A DNA stretch of 64,000 nt. It comes from Ephydatia muelleri (taxonomy: Eukaryota > Porifera > Demospongiae > Spongillida > Spongillidae). The notes under the pieces are model-generated. The model saw only the letters and a program-made list of their open reading frames with translations, was not told where the DNA came from and searched no databases. Positions 1 to 11,298 of this stretch are shown here, in pieces. The translations under genes and the position numbers were made by a program. The stretch is taken from contig JABACO010000003.1 in the NCBI GenBank assembly GCA_013339895.1, positions 6,442,229-6,506,228 of the forward strand, written 5' to 3'. The number at the start of each line of letters is the position of its first letter. The stretch's first letter is position 1.

Positions 1-766
1 TGGACACGTGTACCTCACCGCAAGAGATCCTGCCAAAGTCCAAAGCGCGGTGTCGAAGTTAGAGGCCGAGGGAATGCACCCGAAGTATTACCAACTCGAT
101 GTAACGTCGCAAGACTCCGTAGAGAAGCTAAAGGGACACTTAGTTCAAACGTATGGAGGTATTGACGTCCTCGTCAACAATGCGGGCATCATGTACAACT
201 CGAGGTCGTCCCTTCCACCCATTGAGCAGGCGTCCCTAACCATTGCGACCAACTTCACCGGCACGTTGCGCCTCACCAAGGCTCTCCTGCCGCTCACGCG
301 ACCTCACGCGAGGATCGTCAACGTCTCCTCGATTATGGGCGGACTGAAATCGTTCAGAGGACGCTCTCTGCTGGACAAGTTTACAAACCCAAACCTTACA
401 GAGGAAGAACTCGTCGAACTCATGGACCAGTTCGTAGACGACGTCAAAGAAGGTCGCCACAAGGAGAAAGGTTGGCCTCAGAATTCGTACGGAGGCTCCG
501 TAGTGGGAACAAGTGCCTATATGGTTTCCAAGGCCGGTGTGATCGCCCTGACCAAGGTCTACGCCAGAGAGGCAGCGAAACTTGGCAAGGACGACGTGTT
601 AGTGAACGCTTGCTGCCCCGGGTGGTGCCAAACGGACATGTCCTCTGGTTCGAAGGCTCCCTTCACTGCGGCCCAAGGAGCTGAGACGCCTGTGCACCTG
701 GCCCTCCTGCCTCCGGGGAGTCCCACTGGAGAGTTCTGGAGAGATAAAACGGTCGCTGTGTGGTAG
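1..766 (+). CDS. CBR1-like: carbonyl reductase [NADPH] 1-like SDR, 5' truncated by window edge
   Basis: The reading frame is open from the window edge (codons from base 2) to a TAG at 764-766, giving about 254 residues in one exon. Counting from the GTG at 8, it shows the SDR structural motif NNAG (57-60), the Ser-bearing VNVSS (104-108), catalytic Tyr171 and Lys175 in SAYMVSK, and NACCPGW after strand 6. The roughly 40-residue insert before the catalytic Tyr (TEEELVELMDQFVDD, then GWP) is typical of monomeric CBR1-type carbonyl reductases, which reduce ketones and quinones with NADPH in the cytosol. The N-terminal TGxxxGIG cofactor loop lies outside the window, so the true start is not visible. 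Family assignment is strong. The exact orthologue and substrate are not known. Confidence 0.93.
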   Translation, partial: GHVYLTARDPAKVQSAVSKLEAEGMHPKYYQLDVTSQDSVEKLKGHLVQTYGGIDVLVNNAGIMYNSRSSLPPIEQASLTIATNFTGTLRLTKALLPLTRPHARIVNVSSIMGGLKSFRGRSLLDKFTNPNLTEEELVELMDQFVDDVKEGRHKEKGWPQNSYGGSVVGTSAYMVSKAGVIALTKVYAREAAKLGKDDVLVNACCPGWCQTDMSSGSKAPFTAAQGAETPVHLALLPPGSPTGEFWRDKTVAVW

Positions 767-777
767 TGGAAGATGGC

Positions 778-822
778 GCAGCTATACATAGCGATTCGCA
801 GCTATACATAGCGATTCGCGGC
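778..822. repeat. two direct copies of a 20-bp unit
   Basis: The unit CAGCTATACATAGCGATTCG occurs twice in direct succession just after the carbonyl reductase stop codon. It would fall in the 3' UTR if the transcript extends this far. Confidence 0.7.
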
Positions 823-847
823 TAATTTACGTTAGCTTAGCGCTATA

Positions 848-981
848 GGCCCTTTTCATGTGTCATGTGACCGCTCCGTAATCTAACATACGTCAGTGTC
901 ACACAATATAAATTAATACACGTCCGCCATGTTGATTCACAGCTTTTACGGAAATATCCGAGTGACGAAAAGGGCCTATAT
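848..981. mobile_element. possible short MITE with 12-bp inverted ends
   Basis: About 130 bp is bounded by AGGCCCTTTTC on the left and GAAAAGGGCCT on the right, with TATA-like bases on both sides. It contains no reading frame. The small size and inverted ends suit a non-autonomous DNA element, but one copy alone does not prove mobility. Confidence 0.4.
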
Positions 982-3427
982 GTTTCCAAATGCAATGCGC
1001 GTTCTGTTTCATACCTGATTTGCGCAGTTCGTGCAGTTCATCCATGGCTATAGTATCCATGGTGAATCATCGCGGAACAGTTTCGAGCGGTTCCGACCGG
1101 GAGATGCATGACATGCAGTGTATTCATTCATGGGAACGCATAAATGTAGTACATCATTAAGTGCGCATCGAGGCTGCACGAGAGATGAACGTTATGTCCT
1201 CCCCCGGAGGTACTATGTGCAGTGAGTCAAATCACTTGTCACCAAATGACTTCTTTCCGTTGTTGGCATACGGAATCCTAAGGATTTATACAGCATACTG
1301 TCTAATGAATCACCACCCCAGAATGCAATTCCACCAAAAGGTAAGTTTGTATACCGTATGTATATTTGTTAATATGTAACTCCTTACATGCATGCAATGG
1401 TATACCATGTCCCAAACATTATACGCCAATACGGAAATTTGAAACCATTTTCATGTCAAGATTGGTAATGCACTGTATTTCTTTCTTGATAGTTATTTAT
1501 GCACTTCAGGTGTTGAGATACACAACGATGATGCAAAAAAAAAAAAACTACTTCTCTAGCAATCGATGGGATGCACCAGCTGACATTATGATGACAGAGT
1601 ACAGGCTGGTGGTGCTGCAGGAATATAGTAGAGAAAAGAGGGCATATACTAAGCGGGGCTCTGCTTACTGGCATGAAGGAGGAATTGAGGCCCTCTGAGC
1701 TAAACGTAGAGAAGCAGTACAAAGGCCAGCAATCCCTGAAGGTTAATTATATGTGACACGGTGCTGTAACAATTCATGAACCATTTCTACACATATTTAA
1801 CCTCCTACATGACTTCTTTACTAGCTCGTGCCATCTTCAGTATCTTTAAAGAGCAATGTAAACAAAACAAAATGCATGCCTTTTTCCGGCCTAGCTGTAT
1901 CTGAATTCCACCCCTTTAGGTATTCATACAAGTTGTGGAAGTCCATGACCTTTACAAAAGAATACCAGCTGATGTGGTCAGGACAAGACAACAGAAGTTC
2001 TAAAGGAGACCACCTGCAGGATCTTATACAAAGGATTCCCCAATAGATCTCAATGCAGGAACAATGATAACTGCAGCAGGGCTCATCACATAAACCCATC
2101 CCTGCATAGTACACAGAATCAGATGCATAGAAAACATATATACAGTTTGCATATTTCCTACAGGTAATATATGAGAGGGGAGGCCAGGAAGGATGTGGGG
2201 TGGGAAGCATTCTGATCTCTATATGAGAAGTGATGTCTTTAATATTACCATGCACTATAAATGTCTGCTGCTATTTTTATACTGCTGATTATGTGTAGGC
2301 AGAAGTATGGGGATGGAGTGGGAGGGCTAACGGCTTTTAGCAGGCTTTTAGTATTCTGATATCTTTGTGAGAAATGACAATGACAAGAGTAACTAATTCA
2401 TAATTTCTTTGATGAGCATGACAATGAAATGTAAGTTGGAAATACATAATATATATTATACTTACTTCTTCACAAGATAGGTGGAGTCTTGCACAGGGTA
2501 CAGACCACACCCAGACAACACAACTAACCAGCAGCTAGAGATATTTAACCCATTCTTGCCCTGGGTACAGACCAACCCGGTTAATCAGCATCAGCTAAAG
2601 TGATTCTTCCTAATGTGCACCCCAACAAAAAGAGCTGGGAGTATGTGGCGCGCGCGCGCGCATGGTGTGTCATTGCGCATATCGGGATGAGGTATCAAGA
2701 TGTACGTTAACGTACGCAGTCGTAGAAAATAGGTAGATACACGCCGAGCGCACGTTCACGCCGATGAAAGAAATGTATTGAACCAAGGGCACATTACGAG
2801 CAACAACACGCTCCTCCCACTCACACAGGCACCAATTTGCAGCGCGCCCACCATTTGATGTTATTAAACATTGTTGACTTCTAAATAATATTATTTCGTA
2901 ATAGCAAAAGTAATTAATTTTGTTGTTGATTCTCCTGCTCGCAAAATGAAAGCGAAAAATAAAAGAATGCATTAATTATATTTTAAAAATTAATCCAACT
3001 GCGTTAATGTTTAAAAACAATCAAATACTTTACATGCGTTTTCAATGTACAGACGTGTATGGATGTCCGAAATTTCTGGCAATGTTGCGGGAATATAGAA
3101 CAAGAGAAAGTGGAGTAGATTGAATGCGTCAGTCAGAGTTACTGTAGATGTGCATGATGCGCTATACCATGCATGCACGCGTGTCGCTAATAGTCTGTAT
3201 TGAAGCGGATAACTCTTGTATTGGCCTGCATTTTGTGTTTTTTTTTTGCTGACGTCCTTTCGATGCAGTTTTGTGTGGGTTTTAGTTTAAAAAGGCTTTT
3301 GTATTCCAATGTGTGGTATATGCCGCATGTGCATGCATGTGTTTTAGAGTAGTCCAATGGCGGGAAGAAATTTCGTCATCTAAACATGCAGATATTTTGT
3401 TATGTCTGCATTCGAAGTGTCTGTTTA
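982..3427. other. intergenic DNA without a recognisable gene
   Basis: Only short open frames occur on either strand and none resembles a known domain. A frame ending GGIEAL near 1698 and a minus-strand frame at 1821-2255 look non-coding. A GC dinucleotide run sits at 2649-2664, and the sequence after about 2850 is strongly AT-rich. Confidence 0.6.
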
Positions 3428-3688
3428 AGATCCCCCTTAGAGAGACGACATCCCCCTTAGCAAGATGAGGTCCACCTTAGCGAGATGAGATCCACCTTAG
3501 CGAGATGAGATCCTCCTTAGCAAGATGAGGTCTACCTTAGCGAGATGAGATCCTCCTTAGCGAGATGAGATCCTCCTTAGCGAGATGAGATCCCCCTTAG
3601 CAAGATGAGATCCTCCTAGCAAGATGAGATCCTCCTTAGCGAGATATGATTCTCCTTAGCGAGATGAGATCCTCCTTAGCGAGATGAT
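3428..3688. repeat. 20-bp minisatellite, about 13 copies
   Basis: Tandem units of the form GAGATCCTCCTTAGCGAGAT run uninterrupted, with point variants (CCCCC/TCCTCC/TCCACC, GCAAG/GCGAG) and one or two single-base deletions. There is no unique spacer between units, so it is a satellite and not a CRISPR-like array. It lies downstream of receptor copy 1. Confidence 0.92.
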
Positions 3689-3904
3689 AAATTCACAACA
3701 ATAGATACTAACACTATTCTCATCTCTCAAATCATTATTTGATAATTTGGGAACAAACATGATCCTCAGAGCTATACAGCAAATTTAAGAACAGTTCGAA
3801 AGTTCAATGCTCAAATAAAAGCTGGCTTAAATGAGGGAAGCGCGAAAGTTTAGGCTACAGCTTTATATTATTTAAATTTCAAATCATATGTCCTTTATAT
3901 ATGT

Positions 3905-4785
3905 GTCCCAATCATCTTCTGGTAGTACATAGAATGTTGACTTTAATATTGGTTCCACTTCATCGATAATTTGGTACGTGGCTTTGGTCGTTTCAGCTTT
4001 TGAGACATATCTCTAGACTTTTTGCCGAGCCATTCTTATGCTGCACACTTGTCGAACAATAAGAATTGAATACATCATTAGTGCAAGAGGGTTTACGGCA
4101 ACAAAGAAGACTACTAAAGGAAAGGGGAGCGTTGTTAGATCAATCGCGACAGAAACAACATAAAGCTGGTTACAAGTTGCTCCACAGATACAGTCAATAA
4201 TGATATGAGTGTGGTATACTATTAAAATCAGGCTTCAACGTCATGCTTCGCTTGTGCGAGCAGTATTTATTGAACGAAACGGCATAAACTGCCACTATAT
4301 ACAGTAACCCAAGCAGAGCCCAAAGATACCACATCAGCAAGCGGCTAAGGCTATTACACCTGGGGTCATGCAACCAACCAAAAAACATACCCACGCTTTC
4401 CATATTGCGCACTGATGAAAGGCCATGGTAAAATAATGACTGGTACCAAGAAAGAAACAATGACATAAATCTTTTGTATGATCTTGTGTCTTTTTAATTT
4501 CACTTCATTTTTAGCCTGTACGCACTTGGGCTTGTCATTAAGATGAGTATAAGTGTGTTCCAACGCTTTCAGAGAGCGCATATACATGTATTCAGCTTAT
4601 AGCCAAAGCAAGGGAGAATATTTCCTCCATTGAGTCAGTTTGATTTCTGCCTTTGTAACGGCAGTAGTAGCATCGATTGAGAAGCAATGCTGTCAATCCA
4701 ATGACGAAAGAGACACTTGCGACGTAATATTTATTATCCTCGATTGAGTATCGGGCGTCTCACATTCGCTTCCATTGTCAGCCAT
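3905..4785 (-). pseudogene. receptor copy 1: dead 7TM receptor paralogue
   Basis: The minus strand reads MADNGSEC from 4785 and ends with a KDDWDT-like tail near 3908, matching both ends of the intact paralogue at 11299-12309. In between, the frame is broken several times. The region after SMEEIF (about 4600) jumps towards the third membrane helix, and the stop codon after the terminal DDWDT is lost. Fragments such as SLFLSWYQ, LLMWYLWALLGLLYIVAVYA and CSHKRSMT remain recognisable. It is the most decayed of the five copies. All five lie on the minus strand and share flanking DNA on both sides, so this is a tandem duplicate and not a retrocopy. Confidence 0.85.
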
Positions 4786-4903
4786 TCCTATATTATTGGT
4801 CATTATTATTATTATTGGTGGCAAAAGAGACTCATAAAATACTGGACCACTAGTGATAGATTACGTTTTCTCCATATACCATATAATCTCTGACACTATA
4901 GTA

Positions 4904-5050
4904 TATGGGACAGTTTCCGAGAAAATTGCATCACGGATATATATATAAAAAAGTTATAAAAATGTGCATCGCATTTGAATCGCTATAACTTCCGAACGGT
5001 TAAGGCTATCGGCTTACTATTTTCAGCACTTCATACTACACCATTTCTCG
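4904..5050. mobile_element. left end of a GGGACAGTTTCC terminal-repeat element
   Basis: Starting with GGGACAGTTTCCGAGAAAAT, about 140 bp matches the terminal arms of elements at 45950-46489 and 62836-63082, including the stretches GAATCGCTATAACTTCC and CTATTTTCAGCAC. Only this end is found here. The OTU and integrase relics begin soon after, but I cannot show that they belong to the same element because no matching right end was seen. Confidence 0.6.
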
Positions 5051-5120
5051 GTGTTAAACTTTGGTGTCTTGCAAAACTACAGTGCCGACTTTACAAGGTC
5101 CGATACCCATGTGGTTCAAA

Positions 5121-5190
5121 GCCCCCCCCCCCCCTCCCCCCCCTCCCCCCCCCCCCTCCCCCCCCCCTCCCCCCCCCCCCCCCCCCCCCC
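5121..5190. repeat. poly-C tract with scattered T
   Basis: Seventy bases contain only C and a few T, ending in a run of about 20 C. The proline-rich frames read through it are artefacts of composition. Similar C tracts on the same strand occur at 7500-7680, 9500, 34047 and 57361. Confidence 0.9.
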
Positions 5191-5203
5191 AACTTCAGGT
5201 ACA

Positions 5204-5914
5204 TGTAGGAACGTTCAAATGCATCAATTTCGGTGTAATCCATCTCAAATGGATGATTTTTGTCAGTGGATATATGATGCCAGAGACCGATGTTATGATT
5301 ATGTTGAAAAGTTGCTCTCTGATGAACCCTTAAAATCACTAGAGGTAGTGATGGATGATCAAATAGATTCGATAATCTATCTACCTGTGAGTAACACGAG
5401 AAGTGCATGTCGATTACTTGGATTATCATTTATCCGTGGCAACGACATCGTCTAAAGATCAGTAAGGATTGGAATATCACAGGCTTCTTTGGCAACATTA
5501 AGAATTAAAGGAGATGGGAACTGTTATTCAGAAGCCTATAGCTCAAGTTCTAACAGGGCCACAAGATGACAGTGAGGAAGTTCGTCTTCTTGTTAGCTCT
5601 TATATAGCACATAATTGTATGATTCCTGAAGTTGTATGCATTTTGGACCCAAATGAAACAATGGAATGCTATCTGAAGCGAAGAAGGATGCTGTCCTTGA
5701 ACATGTGGGCAACAGAGATGGAAAGTATTGCTGCTGCATCCATGCTCAGTACAACAATTTACTGTTTTTCACCATTTGGGGCCACATTCAAATGGTTAAG
5801 ACATTCACCAAAATGGGTGAAGAGTCCATCTATATAACAAACAGATGCAATCATTTGGAAAATGGAATTTTAAAAAGTAGCTCATATGTGAAGAATTGTT
5901 CTAGGATATTATGA
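5204..5914 (+). pseudogene. OTU-like cysteine protease relic of a transposable element
   Basis: The frame contains LRIKGDGNC (about 5502-5530), the Asp-to-Cys signature of OTU proteases. After a frameshift it continues IAQVLTGPQDDSEEVRLLVS, then WATEMESIAAASML and, in another frame, RCNHLENGI with the expected active-site His. This order (DGNC, helix with ...R.LV..Y, WA.E.E..A, terminal His) is the OTU fold. At least two frameshifts and stops make it a pseudogene. Upstream, residues MHQFRCNPSQMDDF to RLLGLSFIRGNDIV probably belong to the same protein. OTU domains next to an integrase occur in some transposons, and the integrase relic at 6370-7480 follows directly. Confidence 0.65.
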
Positions 5915-5989
5915 TTTTGGCCATTTTCTGTCCCATACATGTACATGCATGTACCTAGCTGTATGAGAAAATATCCTAACTTAAATATA

Positions 5990-6250
5990 CACTGTACTGT
6001 ACATGTAAATGCATGTACCAACATGTATAGGATAAAACGTCCTAGGATAATTTATCCTAGGATAGGAAAAAATATACCAGGGTAGGATAAAATGTACTAG
6101 GATATAATATCTGATGTCACAGGAAAATATGTCGCCCGGAAATTGTGGGTTTGTGCGACAGTTTTTCCTAAGGAAATTATATCCCTCGATCACAATTAAC
6201 GTAGGGACTGTATATCCTAAGGAAACTCTGTCACCAGGAAATACTGTCGC
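5990..6250. repeat. AT-rich stretch with repeated TCCTAGGATA-like motif
   Basis: The palindromic word TCCTAGGATA and close variants (TCCTAAGGAA, TACTAGGATA) recur about ten times on either side of a central unit. No reading frame is supported. It lies between the OTU and integrase relics. Confidence 0.5.
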
Positions 6251-6369
6251 GTGCATACTCTGTATAATTCGTATATGTTTTTTGAGGTGACATGGATCAG
6301 TCCAAATACGGCGTATTGCTAGCATTCTGCTGTAATCGAACCTATCCTCCTCTTTATAACTAGAACGAA

Positions 6370-7480
6370 AGAGACTGTCTTCTTAGAAGAGCAAAGAGTT
6401 TTGTCGTGAAGGAAGGAGTTCTTTTTATCGCGATAAAGAAGGTGGAGAGTGTCAGGTGATCTAACTCATGATGTTATAGGTTGTGACCGAGAAGAACAAA
6501 CAAAACGTTCTTGAAGGATGTCATTGTGCTGAACTTGGTGGTGGTCACTTTGGACGAGATAAGACGCTTTCCAAAATAGCGGAGAGGCGCGGAATGGTAG
6601 ATGATGTGAAAGAATTTTGCAAGACGTGTGACAAGTGCCAAAGAGCAAACAGGTATATTTATGTACTGATGCTATTCGATGCATATGTCGTATACATTCG
6701 TTCTCTCTGTGTAGAACATTTGACAAGACTTCTGCAGAGCTTCACCCAATTCCTGTAAAGAGGGAAGTATGGCACACCATTGGTGTCGATTTGATTGGTC
6801 TTTTACCAGAAAACACCACAAAAAAATAAGTCTGTAATGACTGTCTCTTGTCTATTTTCTAAGTGGCCTGAAGCAACAGCCCTCCATGATAAGACTGCCA
6901 TCGGAGTTGCTGAGTTTCTGTTCCACTGTTTTACCAGACACTGATGTTGCAAGAATATGATAACAGATTGTCAGGGTTCACGACCTACCACCCTGACAAA
7001 GGATGAAAAGAGACTGAATAGCGGGAGCCTTCAGGTCTAGAATGACGTTAATGCGGACCTTATGCTATAAATAATGTGTACTGTGCACGTATTCCTGGGT
7101 CTGGTGCGGTGATGGAAATCTAGCAGTTGGGAGAAAGGAGCGGCGCGCAGGCTGTGGCTAGATTGATCCTTCACACAGATCGACAAGAATCTGTTAACAA
7201 AGTACCTAATAAGCAGCAGCATTTACATGTATGTTTATATGAAATTGTTTTCTAAGGTTAACATGATGAATTGTGCAGATTCACTGGAGTACAGTGTAAC
7301 TTGAAAAGTGCATATCATTCTCAGAGTAATGGTTTGGATGAATGGTTCAACCAAACACTTCAGCTTCAGTTACTGAAGTTTGTTGATTCAGAGCAAACAA
7401 ATTGGGGTCAATATCTTGATGCTATACGTTTTCATATTGTGTTTCTGTTCAAGATTCAACCACATACCGTCGTAAGCGAC
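6370..7480 (+). pseudogene. H2C2 / DDE integrase relic, Ginger- or Gypsy-like
   Basis: Pieces in order: RRAKSFVVKEGVLF (6378-6425); VLEGCHCAELGGGHFGRDKT through CKTCDKCQRANR, an H2C2 zinc-binding domain (6500-6652); TFDKTSAELHPIPV...GVDLIG with the first catalytic Asp (6715-6829); after a frameshift at an A run, FSKWPEATALHDKT to MITDCQG with the second Asp (to about 6985); then TGVQCNLKSAYHSQSNGLDE with the catalytic Glu (7270-7480). A 62-bp GT-AG intron at 6653-6714 joins zinc-finger and core exons in frame. An unrelated insert of roughly 270 bp separates the second Asp from the Glu block. Introns plus a nearby OTU protease fit a Ginger DNA transposon better than an LTR retroelement. Frameshifts and stops show it is dead. 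Confidence 0.82.
6653..6714 (+). other. 62-bp GT-AG intron inside the integrase relic
   Basis: GTATATTTATG at the 5' end and a pyrimidine stretch ending CTGTGTAG at the 3' end flank a segment whose removal joins ...CQRAN to R-TFDKTSAE in a single frame. LTR retrotransposons rarely carry introns inside the integrase. Confidence 0.75.
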
Positions 7481-7690
7481 TGCACCCCCCCCGTCGTAAG
7501 CGGACTGGCCCCCCCCCCCCCCCCCCCCCCCCCGTCGTAAGTGACTGCAACCACCCACCCCCCCGTCGTAAGCGGACTGGCCCCCCCCCCCCCCCCCCCC
7601 CCCCGTCGTAAGCGACTGCACCCTCCCCTCCCCCCACTTTTCGTATCGGACCTGAAGCGAATTGCCCCCCCCCCCCCCCTCACTTTTCAT
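7468..7690. repeat. minisatellite of CGTCGTAAGC words separated by long C runs
   Basis: CCGTCGTAAGCGACTGC or CCGTCGTAAGCGGACTGG alternates with C runs of 7 to about 19 bases, four to five times. Glycine-rich minus-strand and proline-rich plus-strand frames through it are composition artefacts. It abuts AATCCTGGATACGCCCCTG near 7725, which looks like a repeat-element end. Confidence 0.85.
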
Positions 7691-7795
7691 ATGGGGCTTA
7701 ACCTTAAGCACCCCCCTCGCTGAAATCCTGGATACGCCCCTGGGGGCTCCAAAAAAGTATGCGGGCGGGGACGAGAAACTAATAATCAATTTTGC

Positions 7796-8270
7796 ATGGC
7801 CTTAGCCAGAACGTGAATGGAGTGTTGTGGGATGATTGTAAGTGGAGTACGTGATTGTAGGTGATGTGGGGTGAGTTTTTAATGGTGATGTCTGGTCTCA
7901 GTGGTTAGTGTTGGATGGTTAAGTTTACATTTCAAGGTAAAGACATACAATTTATTAAAATCTATTTGGCAAACACATGCTACTGTAGACCTTTGTGTCT
8001 CTGTCTATACAACTGACATGCATAGCTCTAGTTTGGGTGCGAGACCAGGTGGATTTCTGTGCAGACATAAATCATCTTCTCAGTGTGCACTCCACAAGCA
8101 CCATAACCTGAGCAACCTAGCAGGAAATGTGGCAAAACCTATTCGGAAAAAACGATTTTGTTTTTTAATCTATTCGGAAAATTCGATTTTCAGGTCCACA
8201 AAAACCTGATTAGTGTTTTAAAAGTAGTCGGAAAAATCGATTTTCATTATGCAGGGAAGGTTACACACCC
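7796..8270. repeat. dispersed repeat, copy of 15462-15955
   Basis: From AGAACGTGAATGGAGTG to CATTATGCAGGGAAGGTTACA this stretch is a direct copy of 15462-15955, with small indels. Both copies contain several TATTCGGAAAAATCGATTTT units near the right end. No gene is seen. Confidence 0.8.
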
Positions 8271-8284
8271 TACTTGTCGATCAT

Positions 8285-8755
8285 CTCCACTCTCTCCATA
8301 CTGTTTCACTTTTAATGCATGCATTTGAAGCTGTTTTTAGGACTATGCCCCATGTGCTATTTGTGGCATCTGCTGCTTACGCACCACAAGAACTTGAGTA
8401 CTGTAACACACTGCTTACATTGAACTGTGTAGCTGCAACATGCATATACATGCATGAGTCATGTTGCAGTGGTACTGTCTGCTTAACAGTGCTGTACATG
8501 TAACTGTGGATCCCTCTAGCACCACATGTGCTATATTTAATTGGCATATGCATGTACTTAGTGTGCTCTCGACTCCCTCTCCTGCGCAACATGACGCATA
8601 CATGTACGTTGCAGCTACACAGTTACTGCAAGCCGTGTGTGCTCAAGTGTTCTCGTGTTGCGTAAGCAGCATATGCTCGTGGGGCACATAGTCCTAAAAC
8701 AACCTCATATGCATGCATTAACAGTGAAACAGTGAAACAGGATGGAAAGAGTAGA
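8285..8755. repeat. imperfect inverted repeat of about 0.2 kb arms
   Basis: The left arm (ACTGTTTCACTTTTAATGCATGC, then AGGACTATGCCCCATGTG) reappears reversed near 8670-8750 (GCACATAGTCCTAAAAC, then GCATGCATTAACAGTG). Part of the arm also resembles 50830-51005. No protein domain is visible. Confidence 0.65.
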
Positions 8756-9660
8756 GATAGGACAATAGGAAAGGAGACCATTAATGTTCCTGGGCGACAA
8801 GTAACAGACTCCATAATTACAGTAGGGGACACGAAAAATGTTACGTTCCGTTTGTGCTAAAACGGAAACGCAACGCGTATACTACTGATCTGTGCAACGC
8901 TTACAAAATTGGAGCAATTTTGTGGTGTTAATTAAGTCTCTTAAAACGCTTGCGGGTTTCATGTACTTTTACACGCAGCGCGTGTAAGTACCGTATGAAA
9001 ACCGCGCACGTACACCATAGACTTTTTTTGGAGAGACCGTGTTGCAACTATTCGGCAGGCGTTCGATTTTGATCTTAGTATGTCGTCAAGAGGTACAGTA
9101 TAAGATGCAACAGCGAATTACAAGCCTTTCACAAAGTCCTTAACCACTCGAATTGATAGATTGAATTAGAATTAGATTTTCGATAACATGTTTGAGGGAA
9201 ATGGGTAGTTGCAGATATCAGTATGGGAGTGATGTTGTGGCCCAGTATGTAAGTTTTACAAGTGCATGGCGATAGCCGTGGTTGTGGGTATTTACAACAC
9301 CCAGGTTTGTCAGTAAGCTCACGAATTGTTTTGGACGAGGGTACAATCCCGGGGCGGGGTATTATCATAAATAGTCTAAATAATGTATTCTTCAGATGAC
9401 TCAGAGTCCATATGCCATGCTTGAGTTACGCTCCCTCTAGTTATGGTGCTTTAAACATTTTGACAACTCTCTTGTTTTTCCTAAACGCGAGGGGGATTCC
9501 CCCCCCCCCCCCCCCCCCCCCGCCCCCAATTTGTTTGGCTGAATGCTTGCATAAGTCCCACAGTCTTATTAGTACGCTCATAAGATATATAAGGTGCATT
9601 GAACTATTTTTTATGAGTGGTGTGCACTAATCAGAAACATCTATTTCATCATGAGGTGAT
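8756..9660. other. intergenic DNA, nothing recognised apart from a poly-C run
   Basis: No credible reading frame was found. A run of about 20 C with one G lies at 9499-9526. Confidence 0.6.
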
Positions 9661-9687
9661 GGTGGGTGTGTGGTGTGCACTAAACAG

Positions 9688-9773
9688 AAACAAAGTTATA
9701 CATGATGATCTTGTTGAAGTGAGACTGCTGCCAAAGTCAGAGTGGAGAGGCAGGGCCAGCATCCTCCCCAAGG
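9688..9773 (+). pseudogene. possible exon fragment of a DIS3-like exoribonuclease
   Basis: After a plausible acceptor (ACTAAACAG) the frame reads NKVIHDDLVEVRLLPKSEW and then RGRASILPK before AAG-GTGGCT, a possible donor. The pattern N-x-x-I-H-x-D-L-V-x-V-x-LLPK-x-EW-x-GR resembles the cold-shock-like region of DIS3L proteins, which are 3'-5' exoribonucleases of the RNB family. No neighbouring RNB exons are visible in the window, so this is probably an isolated exon copy. The call rests on about 28 residues and could be chance or a related OB-fold protein. Confidence 0.35.
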
Positions 9774-9879
9774 TGGCTAGACTGAGAACCATCAGAGAGT
9801 ACCAATGTCATGGGAGGTGGTTGCCTCTTTTGCTGCAAGTGATGTTAAGTAATCTTACACTGGACTTCCATTTATCTTA

Positions 9880-10880
9880 GTTGCCTTGACAACAGCAGGA
9901 GGGCTCTGAGCACTGGTGGGAGGTCTGAACTGGTTCTGCATGGTGTGTCCTTATGATGAACAACGGAGAATTCATTGGTGTGTGGGCATGCATATATGAG
10001 CTAGTGCATGGCTACATACATGTAATGTACATATTTGTGCATGAGCTATTCTATTGTATGTGTCAACCATCTCCTGTGTCTGCCTCCTTCCTTCTACCCC
10101 CCCCCCTCCCCATATCTCCCCTTCTTTTCCGACACTTTCCTTCACTCATATCTGATGAATACGCTGGGTGGCCCTCTAGCCACGAGGTATAAGTCTTCCT
10201 GCTCTCTAAAACATGGGACAGGGCTTACAGTTTGACCACCATGTAGCTGAGATGCCTTCTGACATCCTGAAGTTCTATTTTCTGCAATCGAGGTGCTCAC
10301 TCACATCAAGGTCATTATGTATCTATGACAATTGACCTGGTGTCAAGAGAAGCCTCTGATGTCAAGCTGATACTGGCATGGAGCTCTTCCTGCTTGCAAT
10401 TGTCACGGCACCAAAAGTAGAATAAATTGAACACGTATACAATCATGTTAAACTGCACAAAGTGCCAATTAGGCTACTGGATAAAATCCCTTCTGAAAAT
10501 ACCGTGGCTTATACGTCTATGGATCCCTGCTTGTACACCATCCACATACGCACAGGCATTAGGTCGTGAAGCATAGTTAAGAAGTGCGATATTCTAATTG
10601 ACACACCCATGCATGGCCAACTGAGATCAATGAGCACAAGCAAAACTTACTGCATGTATTGTGAAAAACCGCCTCCTTACAGTCATGGGGTAGACTTTAG
10701 ATACTGCTTCTGTGCTAATGCTTCCATCCGAGGTGCTGTTTCAAGACGTTAAATGTCGTCAAAACAAAGCTTAGTCACAACAATATTAAAAGGCAAGAGA
10801 AAAATGGTTACCACGCTAACAGACTGGTGAACTGATGATGCGTCTTCTGGATTATCGCCGTTCATCACTGTAAGTCCTTT
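9880..10880. other. intergenic DNA without a recognisable gene
   Basis: Short frames only. A C/T-rich patch sits at about 10085-10140. No repeat partner was noticed inside the window. Confidence 0.55.
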
Positions 10881-10909
10881 TTGTTCTTCTCTGAAATGGG
10901 TCTACGTTT

Positions 10910-11141
10910 GCCATCACAGCTGTCACCGCTACGAACGATCAAACTGACGGACATCTCTGTGCAGTTTGGAATACGGGTGAATGCTATTGGAACCGACGTC
11001 ACACAAGCTCTTGTGCTTCAGCTACGGAATTGCACTACCATTATTCACTGCGTGGGGTTTGGGGAATTTGCACGTGATGACAAGTCACGTCACAAATCGG
11101 TTCCCAATATTTTGGAGCTGCTGGACATCATAATCACAGGT
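10910..11141 (+). CDS. possible internal exon, function unknown
   Basis: A frame with balanced codon use runs between a 3'-splice-like GCCATCACAG and a CACAG-GTTGTCTG boundary. It encodes LSPLRTIKLTDISVQF, then GIRVNAIGTDVTQALVLQLR and a Cys-rich CTTIIHCVGFGEFARDD. I recognise no family. It could be a host exon or a transposon exon, and it lies just downstream of receptor copy 2 on the opposite strand. Confidence 0.25.
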
Positions 11142-11298
11142 TGTCTGAGAAAAATTATATAAATTCCGAAAAATTCAATGTTGCTATTGCAAAAGAACAG
11201 TTCAACAAATCTATACAATAATGAAAATGAGAGAAAAGTACAAGTTTATAGGTTTCAGGTAAATCATGAAATTCAGATTAAAAGCTCAAATCATATCT

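Noticed and set aside
3428..3688. Possible CRISPR-like array
   Set aside because: Units are directly adjacent with no unique spacers, and the context is a eukaryotic genome with spliced genes. It is a minisatellite.
5051..5455. Proline-rich protein joined to downstream frame
   Set aside because: The proline stretch is a C run of variable length. Only the sequence after 5204 resembles a transposon protein.
6370..7480. Gypsy LTR retrotransposon
   Set aside because: No LTRs or reverse transcriptase were seen nearby, and a spliceable intron interrupts the integrase. Ginger-like is the better but unproven reading.
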